Counted from the stretch's first letter, positions 1 through 6,658 are shown. The stretch is DNA of 6,658 bases from CAIVSN01 sp043778375 (GCA_043778375.1 JAYWGH010000029.1:1-6658), one strand, 5' to 3'. Notes: generated by a model not told the origin, from the letters alone. A program made the numbers and translations.

Positions 1-545
1 CCAACGGGACTGAGGCTAGTATAGGTACTCAGATGCTTGAGGCCTTCTTCCAGACTCGCTACAAATATGTAGGTCAGTACAATGCCTGATAGAGTAGTGA
101 TCACAACACCCTGAATACTGAGTGATCCAGTACCAATTACCGGGAGAAATACGAGAATGAGTGCACTCATCGCAACAAGGATCACTCCCCCACCACACAC
201 ACATAGGATCACTTTTCGCATTTTCCACATATCAGATGTATACAGACAGAGAAGTCCTACAAGGAGGAGTCAAAGTGGGATACTCCAGGAAACCATAAAC
301 GTAATGACAAAGTCTATAAGTCAGACTCACTGACCGATAACTGAGATAAAAGGAGTCACTCCAAGGTACGAAAAAATATCCGCACTATACGCTATGGGCA
401 GAACCCCGAGTGCTCAAGCCAGAGCTCCGAGAACAAATTTTCGTACATGAAATTCTGTACCTTCAAAATACGAAAACATATACGCCCAGATAGTGATAGG
501 GAGTGCAACCAGTATAACGGATATGAGACCTCGAAGTATTTCCAT
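1..545 (-). CDS. Polytopic membrane protein, PrsW-like (partial, C-terminus cut by window start)
   Basis: The frame from ATG at 545 runs 181 complete codons to the window edge when TGA is read as Gly (residues 44, 73, 75 and 92; TGA at 414-416, 327-329, 321-323 and 270-272). The protein is almost entirely hydrophobic. Membrane segments are likely near residues 7-26, 36-58, 65-101 (probably two), 110-137 and 142-164. The last helix leads into E166-E167-G-L-K170, resembling the EExxK motif of PrsW (MEROPS M82) membrane proteases. The N-terminal layout, with a Trp-Ala-Tyr stretch after helix 1 and a Gly/Ala/Leu-Pro helix 2, also fits that family. The later PrsW motifs would lie outside the window, so proteolytic function is inference. 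CPBP/Abi proteases have a related EExxxR motif and are an alternative. The ATG overlaps the TAA of the upstream small gene (TAATG), which suggests translational coupling. Confidence 0.72.
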
Positions 546-739
546 TATTTTTTGCGCTTTAAAATCTCATAATTCCCCATCTTAAACGATCCATCATTTT
601 TTCGTGCAAATAAGACTCAAGCAAACAGGATATTGAGTCCGAGAGTAATAAGTATGAGCGCGAAAACATAATTGATGATATCTGGCCAAATGAGGATAGA
701 AATCCCGATTCCAAGGAGTGCAATACCGATAGGTTTCAT
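545..739 (-). CDS. Small hydrophobic membrane protein, 64 aa
   Basis: The frame opens at ATG 739, 9 nt after the murA stop, and ends at TAA (547-545), sharing one base with the next ATG. One TGA at 617-619 is read as Gly41, so a standard-code search would miss the gene. Residues 4-18 and 22-46 form two hydrophobic stretches separated by a Trp-Pro-Asp turn. A basic tail follows, ending in Lys-Arg-Lys-Lys, which is probably cytoplasmic. Size and composition resemble short two-helix families such as DUF3096, but that likeness is tentative and no function can be assigned. Position between murA and the PrsW-like gene, with tight spacing on both sides, supports a real, co-transcribed gene. Confidence 0.7.
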
Positions 740-748
740 GGGTTGAAG

Positions 749-2014
749 TTAAGAGATAGTCGCTGAGCGCTCAATGTGAGCCCCGAGTCACTGAAGCTTC
801 CCGATGATATCCTGATATCCTCGATCAATATACTCGACATTTGTGACATAGGTAGTCCCCTCTGCGATCAGTCCTGCGAGCACCATAGCTGCCCCTGCTC
901 TGAGATCCCAACTCGATACAGTCGCACCGCGTAGAGGAGTTGGACCAAATATGAGCGCCTCGTGTGGATTCATCACTGCTACATGCGCTCTCATTTTCTC
1001 GAGCTCGCTCAAGTAGTTAAATCTCCCTTCATAGAGTACTTCGTGCACTCGACTCATCCCTTCACACTGAGTCAAGAGTACCCCAAAAGGCGACCCAAGA
1101 TCAGAGGGGACTCCTGGGAAAATATTTGACTGAAAATCAACAGTTACGAGGTCTCGAGCCCGAAAAACTCTTAGGGTATCATCTCCGAGATCCTGAGTTT
1201 TTACTCCAGTACGATGCAGTCGCTCGAGAAATGCTCGGAGGTCTGGGATTCAGGCATTTTGTATGTCTATATACTCCCCTGCTGCGAGAGCCCCCGCAAT
1301 CACAAAAGTCCCCGCCTCTAGATAATCAGTCGTGATAGTATACTCTACATGATCCGGGAGACTCCTCATTCATTTTACGAGAATCGTATGATCATACAGG
1401 GTCTCTATCTCCACTCCTGCATGCCGAAAAAAGTTTACCAGATCAATTACATGAGGTTCATACGCAGCAAGTCGAATAAAAGTCACTCCATCCCTCAGTA
1501 CCGAGGCAGTAAGGAGGTTTTCAGTGGCAGTTACCATGCGGTTTGCCCAGAGCTCCAGGGGTCAAGATTTCTTGACCCCTGTTAGTCGCATCATCTCGCT
1601 ATCCCCTCCAATGATGTACCCGAGATCAACAAGTCCGGCAATATGCTCCCCTATTGGGCGCTTCCCGATATTACACCCTCCCGGAAAAGGGAATTCTGCC
1701 TGTCAAAAACGCTCGAGGAGCGCTGGCAAAAGAAGGATCGCAATACGAATTTTCTTCATGCGATCGCGGTCAATCTGCATATCCGTAGCGTCATCTCGCC
1801 ATTGCATCTTGAGAGTATTCGCAGTAAAATCAACCTCCACTCCAAAGCTCTTTATAATCTCGAGAAAATTAAATACATCCCCGATGCGTGGGATATTACG
1901 GAGTGTAGAAGAGTTAAATAAAAGTGCTGCCCCGATAATAGGTCCTGCAGCATTTTTTGATCCGGATATTTTTACTGTGCCGGCGAGTGGCTGTCCTCCG
2001 TGAATAGTGAGCAT
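749..2014 (-). CDS. murA: UDP-N-acetylglucosamine 1-carboxyvinyltransferase (MurA)
   Basis: MurA is the cytoplasmic enzyme that transfers enolpyruvate from PEP to UDP-GlcNAc, the first committed step of peptidoglycan synthesis. The 421-residue product is close to E. coli MurA (419). Visible landmarks are the N-terminal SGSKN (Lys20, Asn21), the catalytic loop PGGCNIGKRP with Cys114 and Arg119 (Cys115 and Arg120 in E. coli), the PSD motif with Asp305 (same number in E. coli), DLRAGA (Arg372) and IDRGY (Arg398). The catalytic Cys is present, so a fosfomycin-sensitive form is expected from family knowledge. Five TGA codons are read as Gly: residues 104, 151, 215, 255 and 409. Gly104 falls in the RFGQ motif just before the catalytic loop, where E. 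coli also has Gly. The stop is TAA (751-749). The start ATG lies 3 nt after hrcA with no Shine-Dalgarno sequence. Under the standard code it would look like a pseudogene in six pieces. Confidence 0.97.
1556..1581. repeat. Perfect 11-bp inverted repeat inside murA
   Basis: CAGGGGTCAAG (1556-1566), 4-nt loop ATTT, CTTGACCCCTG (1571-1581). It lies within murA codons about 145-153, and one arm contains the TGA codon read as Gly151 (1562-1564). No T-run follows on either strand, so it is not a standard intrinsic terminator. In murA mRNA it would form a stable 11-bp hairpin. Confidence 0.75.
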
Positions 2015-2017
2015 GAT

Positions 2018-2716
2018 TTAGAGTATGTTGCGAAGTGCAGCGATATTAAAGGCGTAATCCATCTTGAGGGATCCAAGCATCCCAATGTAGGCATCCTCTC
2101 ACTCGATCGTTACTCGTTTTACGATCATGGCTGAGGACTCAAGCTCCGGTATGATATTTTCCTCTCCAATAAATACCGTAGCCTTGCGACCGATCTCGAG
2201 GGTTTTAAGGAGATCGAGGAAGTGGTATTTATTTTCAAGTACTTTGATAACATTGTACGCCTCTCCTCCGATTAGGGGAATATTTTTTTCGAGATAATTC
2301 GTGAGTCCGAGATAGTAGTTGGTCTCAAGACCAGGGATGCACCCAAAAGTTATCTCCTTGGTAGTCTTTGTGAGTTTCGCTACGAGACCATAGATTGCGT
2401 CGTCGACCCGCTCACGATCGTGTCGCTCGACGAAGTCATTTTCAGCCTCAAGCATCTGTGGGAGCATATACTCCATGAGATAGTCGACAAATACTCTGAT
2501 CCCCCGAGGGGTCGGAAGCCTCCCTGCTGAGTTATAAGGTTGAAAGATGAGTCCCATTTTTTCAAGATTTGCCATATCACTGCGCACAGTCGCACTCGAT
2601 ACTCCCATTTCATGTTTTTTGAGAAGAGACTTTGAGCCAACGATCTCTCCTGTCTTGATATACTCCTCCACAATAATTTTGAGGATAGCGATCTTGCGAA
2701 GGTCGACTTTTTTCAT
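2018..2716 (-). CDS. hrcA: Heat-inducible transcription repressor HrcA (short form)
   Basis: HrcA binds CIRCE operators and represses class I heat-shock genes, with GroEL as usual modulator. Residues 1-75 form the winged-helix DNA-binding domain (GVSSATVRSDMANLEKMG region), followed by the family signature SAGRLPTPRG at 63-72. The C-terminus carries the GEEN segment near 184-187 and the closing AYIGMLGSLKMDY (209-221), matching the family's G-x-IG-x-x-GP-x-RMDY. This last block is reached only by reading TGA 2099-2101 as Gly206; the frame then closes at TAA 2018-2020. At 232 residues it is about 100 shorter than typical HrcA (around 340). The missing part is the middle, so the dimerisation insert is probably reduced. 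It sits 51 nt after ftsK and 3 nt before murA rather than beside grpE-dnaK. No CIRCE element (TTAGCACTC-N9-GAGTGCTAA) was found in the window. Confidence 0.95.
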
Positions 2717-2722
2717 GGCAGT

Positions 2723-2750
2723 ATTGTAGTGGGGTTGAGAGAAAAACCAA
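2723..2750 (-). promoter_or_regulatory. Candidate internal promoter of hrcA
   Basis: Read on the minus strand: TTGGTT (2750-2745), 16-nt spacer, TACAAT (2728-2723), within the 51-nt gap after ftsK. Six nt separate the -10 box from ATG 2716, the same geometry as at the pilin gene, so a leaderless hrcA-murA transcript is possible. No CIRCE element overlaps it. Confidence 0.4.
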
Positions 2751-2767
2751 ACAAAAGGAATTTTAAT

Positions 2768-4975
2768 TTACTCCCCAATAATCTCCCTCGGCTTACTCCC
2801 ATCAGCAGGACCTACGACTCCCATCTCCTCGAGAATATCCATGACTCTTGCAGCACGTGCGTAACCAAGTTTCATGCGGCGTTGTAGGAGCGATGTAGAG
2901 GCTTTACCAGCTGACCGTACAAACGCAGCTGCCTCATCGATGATCTTTGGGTCCTCATCATATCCCTCAGCTCCGCCACCTCCCACTGATCCCGACCAAT
3001 TCCCTTTGTCTCCCTCAACAATGGAGGTGTCATATATGTCCTCGAGCATCTCAGGATCAATAGTACGCTTGATATGCGCAACAACGGATTCTACTTCCTC
3101 TGTTGAGACATATACTCCTTGTATTCGCTCTGGAGCCATAGATCCCGATGGACTATAGAGCATGTCTCAATTTCCGAGGAGATCCTCTGCCCCCATACGA
3201 TCAAGGATCGTGCGAGAGTCAGTGAGAGAAGCAACCGTAAAGGCAATTCGCGATGGAATATTTGCCTTGATGAGTCCTGTGATCACATCTACTGATGGAC
3301 GCTGTGTCGCAACAATGAGATGCATCCCAACAGCTCGCGCCATTTGTGCGATACGGGCGATCGTCGTCTCGACTTCTTTTTTATTGCCGCTCATCATGAG
3401 ATCTGCGAGCTCATCGATCACGATCACGATGTTTGGCATCTTTTCTTTGCGACCGACTTTCGCGTTATACTCAGTGAGATTACGCACCTTTGCAGCGTTG
3501 AGTACATCATATCGTCGTATCATCTCAGCAACCGACCACTTGAGAGAATTCAGTGCTTTATCAGGCTCATTGATCACAGGGGTGAGAAGATGTGGAATAC
3601 CATTATACATACCCAGCTCGACCCGCTTTGGATCTATGAGGATCATGCGGAGAGTTGAGGGGCTATTTTTATAGAGGAGCGAGATCAAAAATCCATTCAT
3701 CCCCACCGACTTTCCTGATCCTGTCTGCCCTGCTATGAGCAGATGGGGCATCTTTGCGAGGTCCCCAATGATGTAGTCCCCGTTGATATCCTTTCCGACT
3801 GCGAGAGGGAGAGTGATACGCGTATTGGCAAAATTTGGATGTTCGAGTACCTCACGGATCCCAATCATATCTCGCTTGTCGTTTGGTACCTCGATCCCCA
3901 CGAGTCCGAGACCCGGAATAGGCGCTTGTATACGAACAGACTTTGCTTTGAGGGCGAGAGTAAGGTCTTTTTTGAGACCTTCAATCTTGGAGAGCTTTAC
4001 CCCATCATGTGGCTCGAGTCGATACTGCACAACCGTTGGCCCAACCTTCTCCCCTGCCATATCCACCCCGATGCGAAACTGTGCGAGGGTGCGCTCGATC
4101 TCAAGGGACTTCTCACGAATCTCCGCAGGACTTACGGTCGCCTTGTGGATCACCTCATTGAGGAGCTTGGTAGAAGGGAATTCCCACACTCCAAAATCAG
4201 GAGTATTTATAGATTTCGGCTCTGGAGCTCACTTTTTTTGGATAGCAATTTTGGCAGAGATAGAGGTCTTTGCCCCTCCATCGTGACTCCCTGTAGTACC
4301 ACTCCCAGTCAGTCTCTCCATTAATCCCTTCACCACCGAAGGAACAGAGTCTTCTCTCTGCGCCTCGAGCGAGCGAGCAGCGCGAGCGAGCTCGAGCTCA
4401 TGATCAAGTTCTTTTTTACGAGTGACAGCGCTTGTAGATTTTGCAGGAGATGGAGGAGAAGACTCACGCACAACACTCACCATAGCATCTCGAACACTCT
4501 GCCCCGAGGGGAGAGATGACTGTACTGCCGCGAGTACTTGACGATAACTGATCCTCAGCATCAAAAATACTGATATCAGGAGTCCTCCAATGAGTGCGAT
4601 CACCATCGGCCACTTCCCGAGCCAGGTGATGAGAATACTCGAAAAATCTAGTACTCCGTGGCTCGCATACGGAGTGTACACAGCAATAAGAGTGGTAAGA
4701 GTTATCCCCGAGAGGAGAATCCCTATCACACGAGCCGAGTTCCAAAAAAGCTTGCCAACTATGAGCCCGAGAGCGAGGAGTCCATACAGGACAAATATCC
4801 CTTTATAGTAATCTCCAAAAAGAGAGACCATAGTCGTTATGAGGGTCTTCCCTACGATCGACTGGGTGTCCCCAATAAATACAAGCACACATAAAAAAGC
4901 AAGCACCCATCCTGCGATCATACTGCGCAGCTCGTACGTCCAAATACTTCGATTTTTTGTTTGTTTTTTCCCCAT
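2768..4975 (-). CDS. ftsK: DNA translocase FtsK (complete, two UGA-Gly codons)
   Basis: FtsK is the septum-anchored hexameric ATPase that pumps chromosome ends through the closing division site. The 735-residue product has four N-terminal membrane helices (about 17-34, 58-76, 80-100 and 121-142) and a basic/acidic linker to about 260. Next come the alpha/beta motor with Walker A GQTGSGKS (416-423), Walker B IVIVIDELADLM (516-527) and ATQRP (556-560). A C-terminal winged-helix gamma domain (675-735) normally reads polar KOPS sequences. TGA 4229-4231 (residue 249) lies in the linker. TGA 3167-3169 (residue 603) falls in the conserved LLGxGDMLY motif exactly where Gly is expected. The standard code would split the gene into three same-frame pieces. 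The start is fixed: an in-frame TAA lies 18 nt upstream and no other start codon intervenes. The stop is TAA. The linker is much shorter than the one in E. coli FtsK. Confidence 0.98.
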
Positions 4976-4992
4976 GAACTGAATTTGATCGT

Positions 4993-5020
4993 ATTATAGA
5001 GAGAGCTCTCTGGTATGCAA
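4993..5020 (-). promoter_or_regulatory. Candidate promoter of ftsK
   Basis: Read on the minus strand: TTGCAT (5020-5015), 16-nt spacer, perfect TATAAT (4998-4993). The predicted start is near 4986, giving a leader of about 11 nt before ATG 4975. The -10 box is strong and the -35 box weak. The spacer contains the palindrome at 5000-5011. Confidence 0.45.
5000..5011. repeat. 12-bp palindrome between the divergent promoters
   Basis: AGAGAGCTCTCT is a perfect palindrome lying in the spacer of the ftsK promoter and just upstream of the divergent promoter. A 12-bp palindrome is expected about once or twice by chance in a window of this size, so only its position suggests an operator. Confidence 0.25.
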
Positions 5021-5022
5021 TA

Positions 5023-5050
5023 TTGTATAACGCTCATTATCTTATATACT
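5023..5050 (+). promoter_or_regulatory. Candidate promoter of the zinc-ribbon membrane gene
   Basis: TTGTAT (5023-5028), 16-nt spacer, TATACT (5045-5050). Predicted transcription start is near 5057, about 18 nt before ATG 5075, which has no Shine-Dalgarno sequence. It supports the 5075 start over ATG 5015. The -35 match is weak. Confidence 0.35.
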
Positions 5051-5074
5051 CGATTTCACATTACCAAGCATTTT

Positions 5075-6388
5075 ATGGCAAAAATATATCACGCAATACT
5101 CGATTTCATATCAAACCTCTGGGGGAGGCTTTTCTCTATGCGTGAAGAGTCTGGCGAACGAGAGCCACTTACAAAGTTTTCTATTTTTATAGTCATACTC
5201 CTCGATATATTCCTGTTTTACTTGGTGTACACATGAATTAGCGAACAAACAAAAGTTATTGATCTCCCAGATCAATACGCCAATTATAACTGTCGAGAGA
5301 TAATCGAAAAGTTTTCATCAGCGGAGATTTTAAATACACAAAATTCCCTCGTACAAAGTATCTCAAGTTGATACTACTCCGTTAAAAATAACAATTCATA
5401 CACAGATAGTGTTTCTTACGATTATTCAGGGAGATCTCGCTATAGTTCATACAACAGTTATAATTACGAAAGTAGTGCTCCTACCTGCAAGAACCTAAGA
5501 AAATTGCTTGATGAAAGTTACGCAGATACCGAATTAAAGAAGCTCATTGCTGATCGCTCTTTATTGGATGTAACTCTTTCTCGTCTTGAAGGGGAAGTTA
5601 AATCCATCCTATCAACTTATGACACCAAGCTTCTTGAAAAAATAGCAGGTTCTAACCCGAAAAATACTCCAGAGGATGGAACAGCTGATACGGCAAAAGA
5701 GAATTTAGATACTCTGCGAGCTAAAATAGCAGATCTTGAGGCAAAAATAGCCAGCAATACTCAGCTCATCCTCCGAAACAGCTCTATTATAAAAGTCATA
5801 AATCTCTCAAAGTCAGAGGGGCCCGATGTACAAAGAAAATACTCTTATCTCACTACCATTTATCCAGCAAAAGTATTCGGAGTACAAGTGCTCTTTCTCC
5901 TCCCACTACTCGCTACAGTCATATTTTGGTCAAACTGGGCTTTGAGGCGAGGTCGTACATATCAGCTTCTCATAGCGTCGCATACGCTTGGAGTACTTAT
6001 GATATTTGTATTCCTCAAGATATGTGAGCTCGTCTATGAACTTATTCCTCATACTTTCCTCACTCGTATTTTTAATGTACTAGAAACATTCAAACTTACA
6101 GGTCTCTGGTACTACTTTTTAGTCATACTGTCTATTGGAACAACTCTCGGTATCATTTACATGGTCCAGAGGCGCATACGAGCTGCTACCCTCATCCAAG
6201 CTGCACAAATCCGCAAGACTCGCGCGAGTAAATGAGACTGCCACGCATGCGGAACTCAACTTCCAAAGGGAGCCATACACTGTATTTCTTGTGGAGCCGC
6301 ACAGTATACTCCATGTATTGTTTGTACAAAACCTACACTCGTATGAGGAAACAATTGTATGCACTGTGGAAGTACGCAAGAAATATAA
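5075..6388 (+). CDS. Four-helix membrane protein with extracytoplasmic coiled coil and C-terminal double zinc ribbon
   Basis: No family is recognised for the whole 437-residue protein. Helix 1 (35-53) is followed by a long loop (54-266), helices 2-4 (about 267-289, 297-319 and 344-365) and a basic segment (366-386). The C-terminus has eight cysteines in four CxxC pairs: 389/392, 403/406, 414/417 and 428/431, with CG knuckles, i.e. a double zinc ribbon. Arg-rich segments after helices 2 and 4 put both ends and the zinc ribbon in the cytoplasm, leaving the loop outside. The loop holds Cys73 and Cys138, a Tyr/Ser/Asn-rich tract (100-134) and heptad-like helices (154-183, 203-238). Four TGA are read as Gly (54, 99, 387, 424); TGA at 387 would otherwise remove the zinc ribbon. 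ATG 5075 is preferred over in-frame ATG 5015 because the latter lies upstream of the best promoter. It is transcribed away from ftsK, and is more AT-rich. A sensor or scaffold role is a guess. Confidence 0.85.
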
Positions 6389-6405
6389 TACTTGATTGAT
6401 AAAAA

Positions 6406-6434
6406 TTGACTGCTAAAATAGCAGAAATTATATT
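6406..6434 (+). promoter_or_regulatory. Sigma-70-type promoter of the pilin-like gene
   Basis: The -35 element is TTGACT (6406-6411), then a 17-nt spacer and -10 element TATATT (6429-6434). Only 6 nt separate the -10 box from the ATG, so transcription would start at or next to the A of the start codon, giving a leaderless mRNA. No Shine-Dalgarno sequence is present. The spacer is largely occupied by a perfect inverted repeat. Confidence 0.6.
6410..6424. repeat. Inverted repeat inside the pilin promoter spacer
   Basis: CTGCTA (6410-6415), loop AAA, TAGCAG (6419-6424): a perfect 6-bp dyad that overlaps the end of the -35 box and fills the spacer towards the -10 box. It is followed by AAATTATATT rather than a T-run, so it is a poor terminator for the upstream gene. 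An operator for a DNA-binding regulator is a possible role. Confidence 0.45.
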
Positions 6435-6440
6435 TATACT

Positions 6441-6658
6441 ATGTTCAAACACTCTCTCCGTAATTCTGCTGCCTACACCCTCGTCGAACTCATCGTGGTG
6501 ATCGCTATACTCGTGATCCTCTCGACAGTGGGATTTGTAGGGTATGCTCAGTATACAGCGAGTAGTCGAGATGGAGCACGAGTATCAGACCTCAGGAGTA
6601 TCTACCAAGGACTTGGAGTATCTCTCACCCAAAAGGGAGTAGCTCCATCTCCGGATAG
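6441..6658 (+). CDS. Type IV pilin-like prepilin (partial, 3' end outside window)
   Basis: The open frame from ATG 6441 continues past the window end (72 codons visible). A short basic leader (Lys3, His4, Arg7) ends in Ala10-Ala11, followed by the class III prepilin signature YTLVELIVVIAIL. Glu16 is Glu+5 of the mature protein, the residue used in pilin assembly. A hydrophobic helix runs to about residue 30, then a polar region with RDGARVSDLRS, a pattern common in pilins and type II pseudopilins. Processing by prepilin peptidase (PilD) is expected after Ala11. Ala at position -1 in place of the usual Gly, and Tyr in place of Phe at +1, are slight departures from consensus. The C-terminal domain is missing, so major pilin, minor pilin and pseudopilin cannot be told apart. 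It has its own promoter 52 nt after the zinc-ribbon gene. No TGA is present in the visible part. Confidence 0.93.
   Translation, partial: MFKHSLRNSAAYTLVELIVVIAILVILSTVGFVGYAQYTASSRDGARVSDLRSIYQGLGVSLTQKGVAPSPD

Larger units (their letters stand above)
1..6658. other. Window-wide reading of UGA as glycine (genetic code 25)
   Basis: Seventeen in-frame TGA codons occur within six genes: four in the PrsW-like gene, one in the small gene, five in murA, one in hrcA, two in ftsK and four in the zinc-ribbon gene. In each case the same frame continues with conserved family sequence on both sides. Key sites align with Gly in known families (FtsK residue 603 before Asp-Met-Leu; MurA residue 104 in RFGQ). 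All five complete genes end in TAA; TGA and TAG are not used as stops here. The tRNA-Gly(UCA) that would decode UGA is not in the window. Confidence 0.96.

Noticed and set aside
157..170. ATGAGTGCACTCAT, a 14-bp palindrome with CIRCE-like GAGTGC halves
   Set aside because: It lacks the 9-nt spacer of CIRCE, lies inside coding sequence, and a palindrome this long is expected roughly once in two such windows by chance.
16..228. Cys-rich 70-residue open frame on the minus strand
   Set aside because: It lies in another frame within the continuous membrane-protein frame (545 to 1) and has no supporting start context or composition.
1556..1581. Hairpin in murA as a Rho-independent terminator
   Set aside because: No T-run follows on either strand and the gene continues through it.
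1126..2003. Several plus-strand open frames of 69-159 residues opposite murA
   Set aside because: They are antisense shadows of murA with no recognisable family motifs.
749..2014. murA as a decayed pseudogene with several nonsense mutations
   Set aside because: All interruptions are TGA in one frame, no TAA, TAG or frameshift occurs, all catalytic residues are intact, and neighbouring genes show the same pattern.
3164..4231. ftsK as three separate genes or as selenocysteine-containing
   Set aside because: The three pieces are in one frame with motor and gamma domains in the usual order. The TGA sites correspond to Gly, no SECIS-like hairpin was seen after them, and TGA occurs far too often across unrelated genes.
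3162..4324. Long plus-strand open frames (112-193 residues) opposite ftsK
   Set aside because: They are antisense to the well-supported FtsK motor domain; Ser/Arg-rich composition is typical of shadow frames.
4362..4402. GAGC/CTCGAG-rich repetitive stretch
   Set aside because: It encodes the Glu/Ala/Arg/Leu-rich linker of FtsK and is explained by codon usage in a low-complexity helix.
5015..5074. Upstream ATG 5015 as start of the zinc-ribbon membrane protein
   Set aside because: It lies before the best promoter and would add 20 residues without clear signal-peptide character; it remains possible if transcription starts further upstream.

Overview
The window reads coherently only if UGA is translated as glycine (genetic code 25). 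That code is known from Candidatus Gracilibacteria (BD1-5/GN02) and Absconditabacteria (SR1), so the source is most likely a Patescibacteria/CPR genome of one of these groups; the sequence does not decide between them. With the standard code every long gene except the truncated pilin is broken by in-frame TGA. Read as glycine, 17 TGA codons restore six reading frames. All five visible stop codons are TAA. GC is in the mid-40s percent by eye over ftsK and lower over the plus-strand membrane gene.

Minus strand, 4975 down to 1, is a compact gene set: ftsK (DNA translocase, complete with gamma domain), hrcA (short heat-shock repressor), murA (first committed step of peptidoglycan synthesis), a 64-residue membrane protein, and the N-terminal part of a polytopic membrane protein with an EExxK motif like PrsW-type proteases, cut by the window start. 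Spacings are 51 nt, 3 nt, 9 nt and a 1-nt TAATG overlap, so the last four are probably one transcript, and ftsK may be joined to it.

Positions 4976-5074 are a divergent promoter region. The plus strand then carries a 437-residue protein with four predicted membrane segments, a large extracytoplasmic loop with a coiled coil, and a C-terminal double zinc ribbon that is visible only with UGA as glycine. A type IV pilin-like gene follows, with its own promoter, and runs off the window end.

Functionally the minus-strand set links chromosome segregation at division (FtsK), cell-wall precursor synthesis (MurA) and stress regulation (HrcA). The plus-strand genes look like cell-surface functions. No RNA genes, insertion sequences or CRISPR arrays were seen, and no stretch longer than 100 nt lacks a gene.
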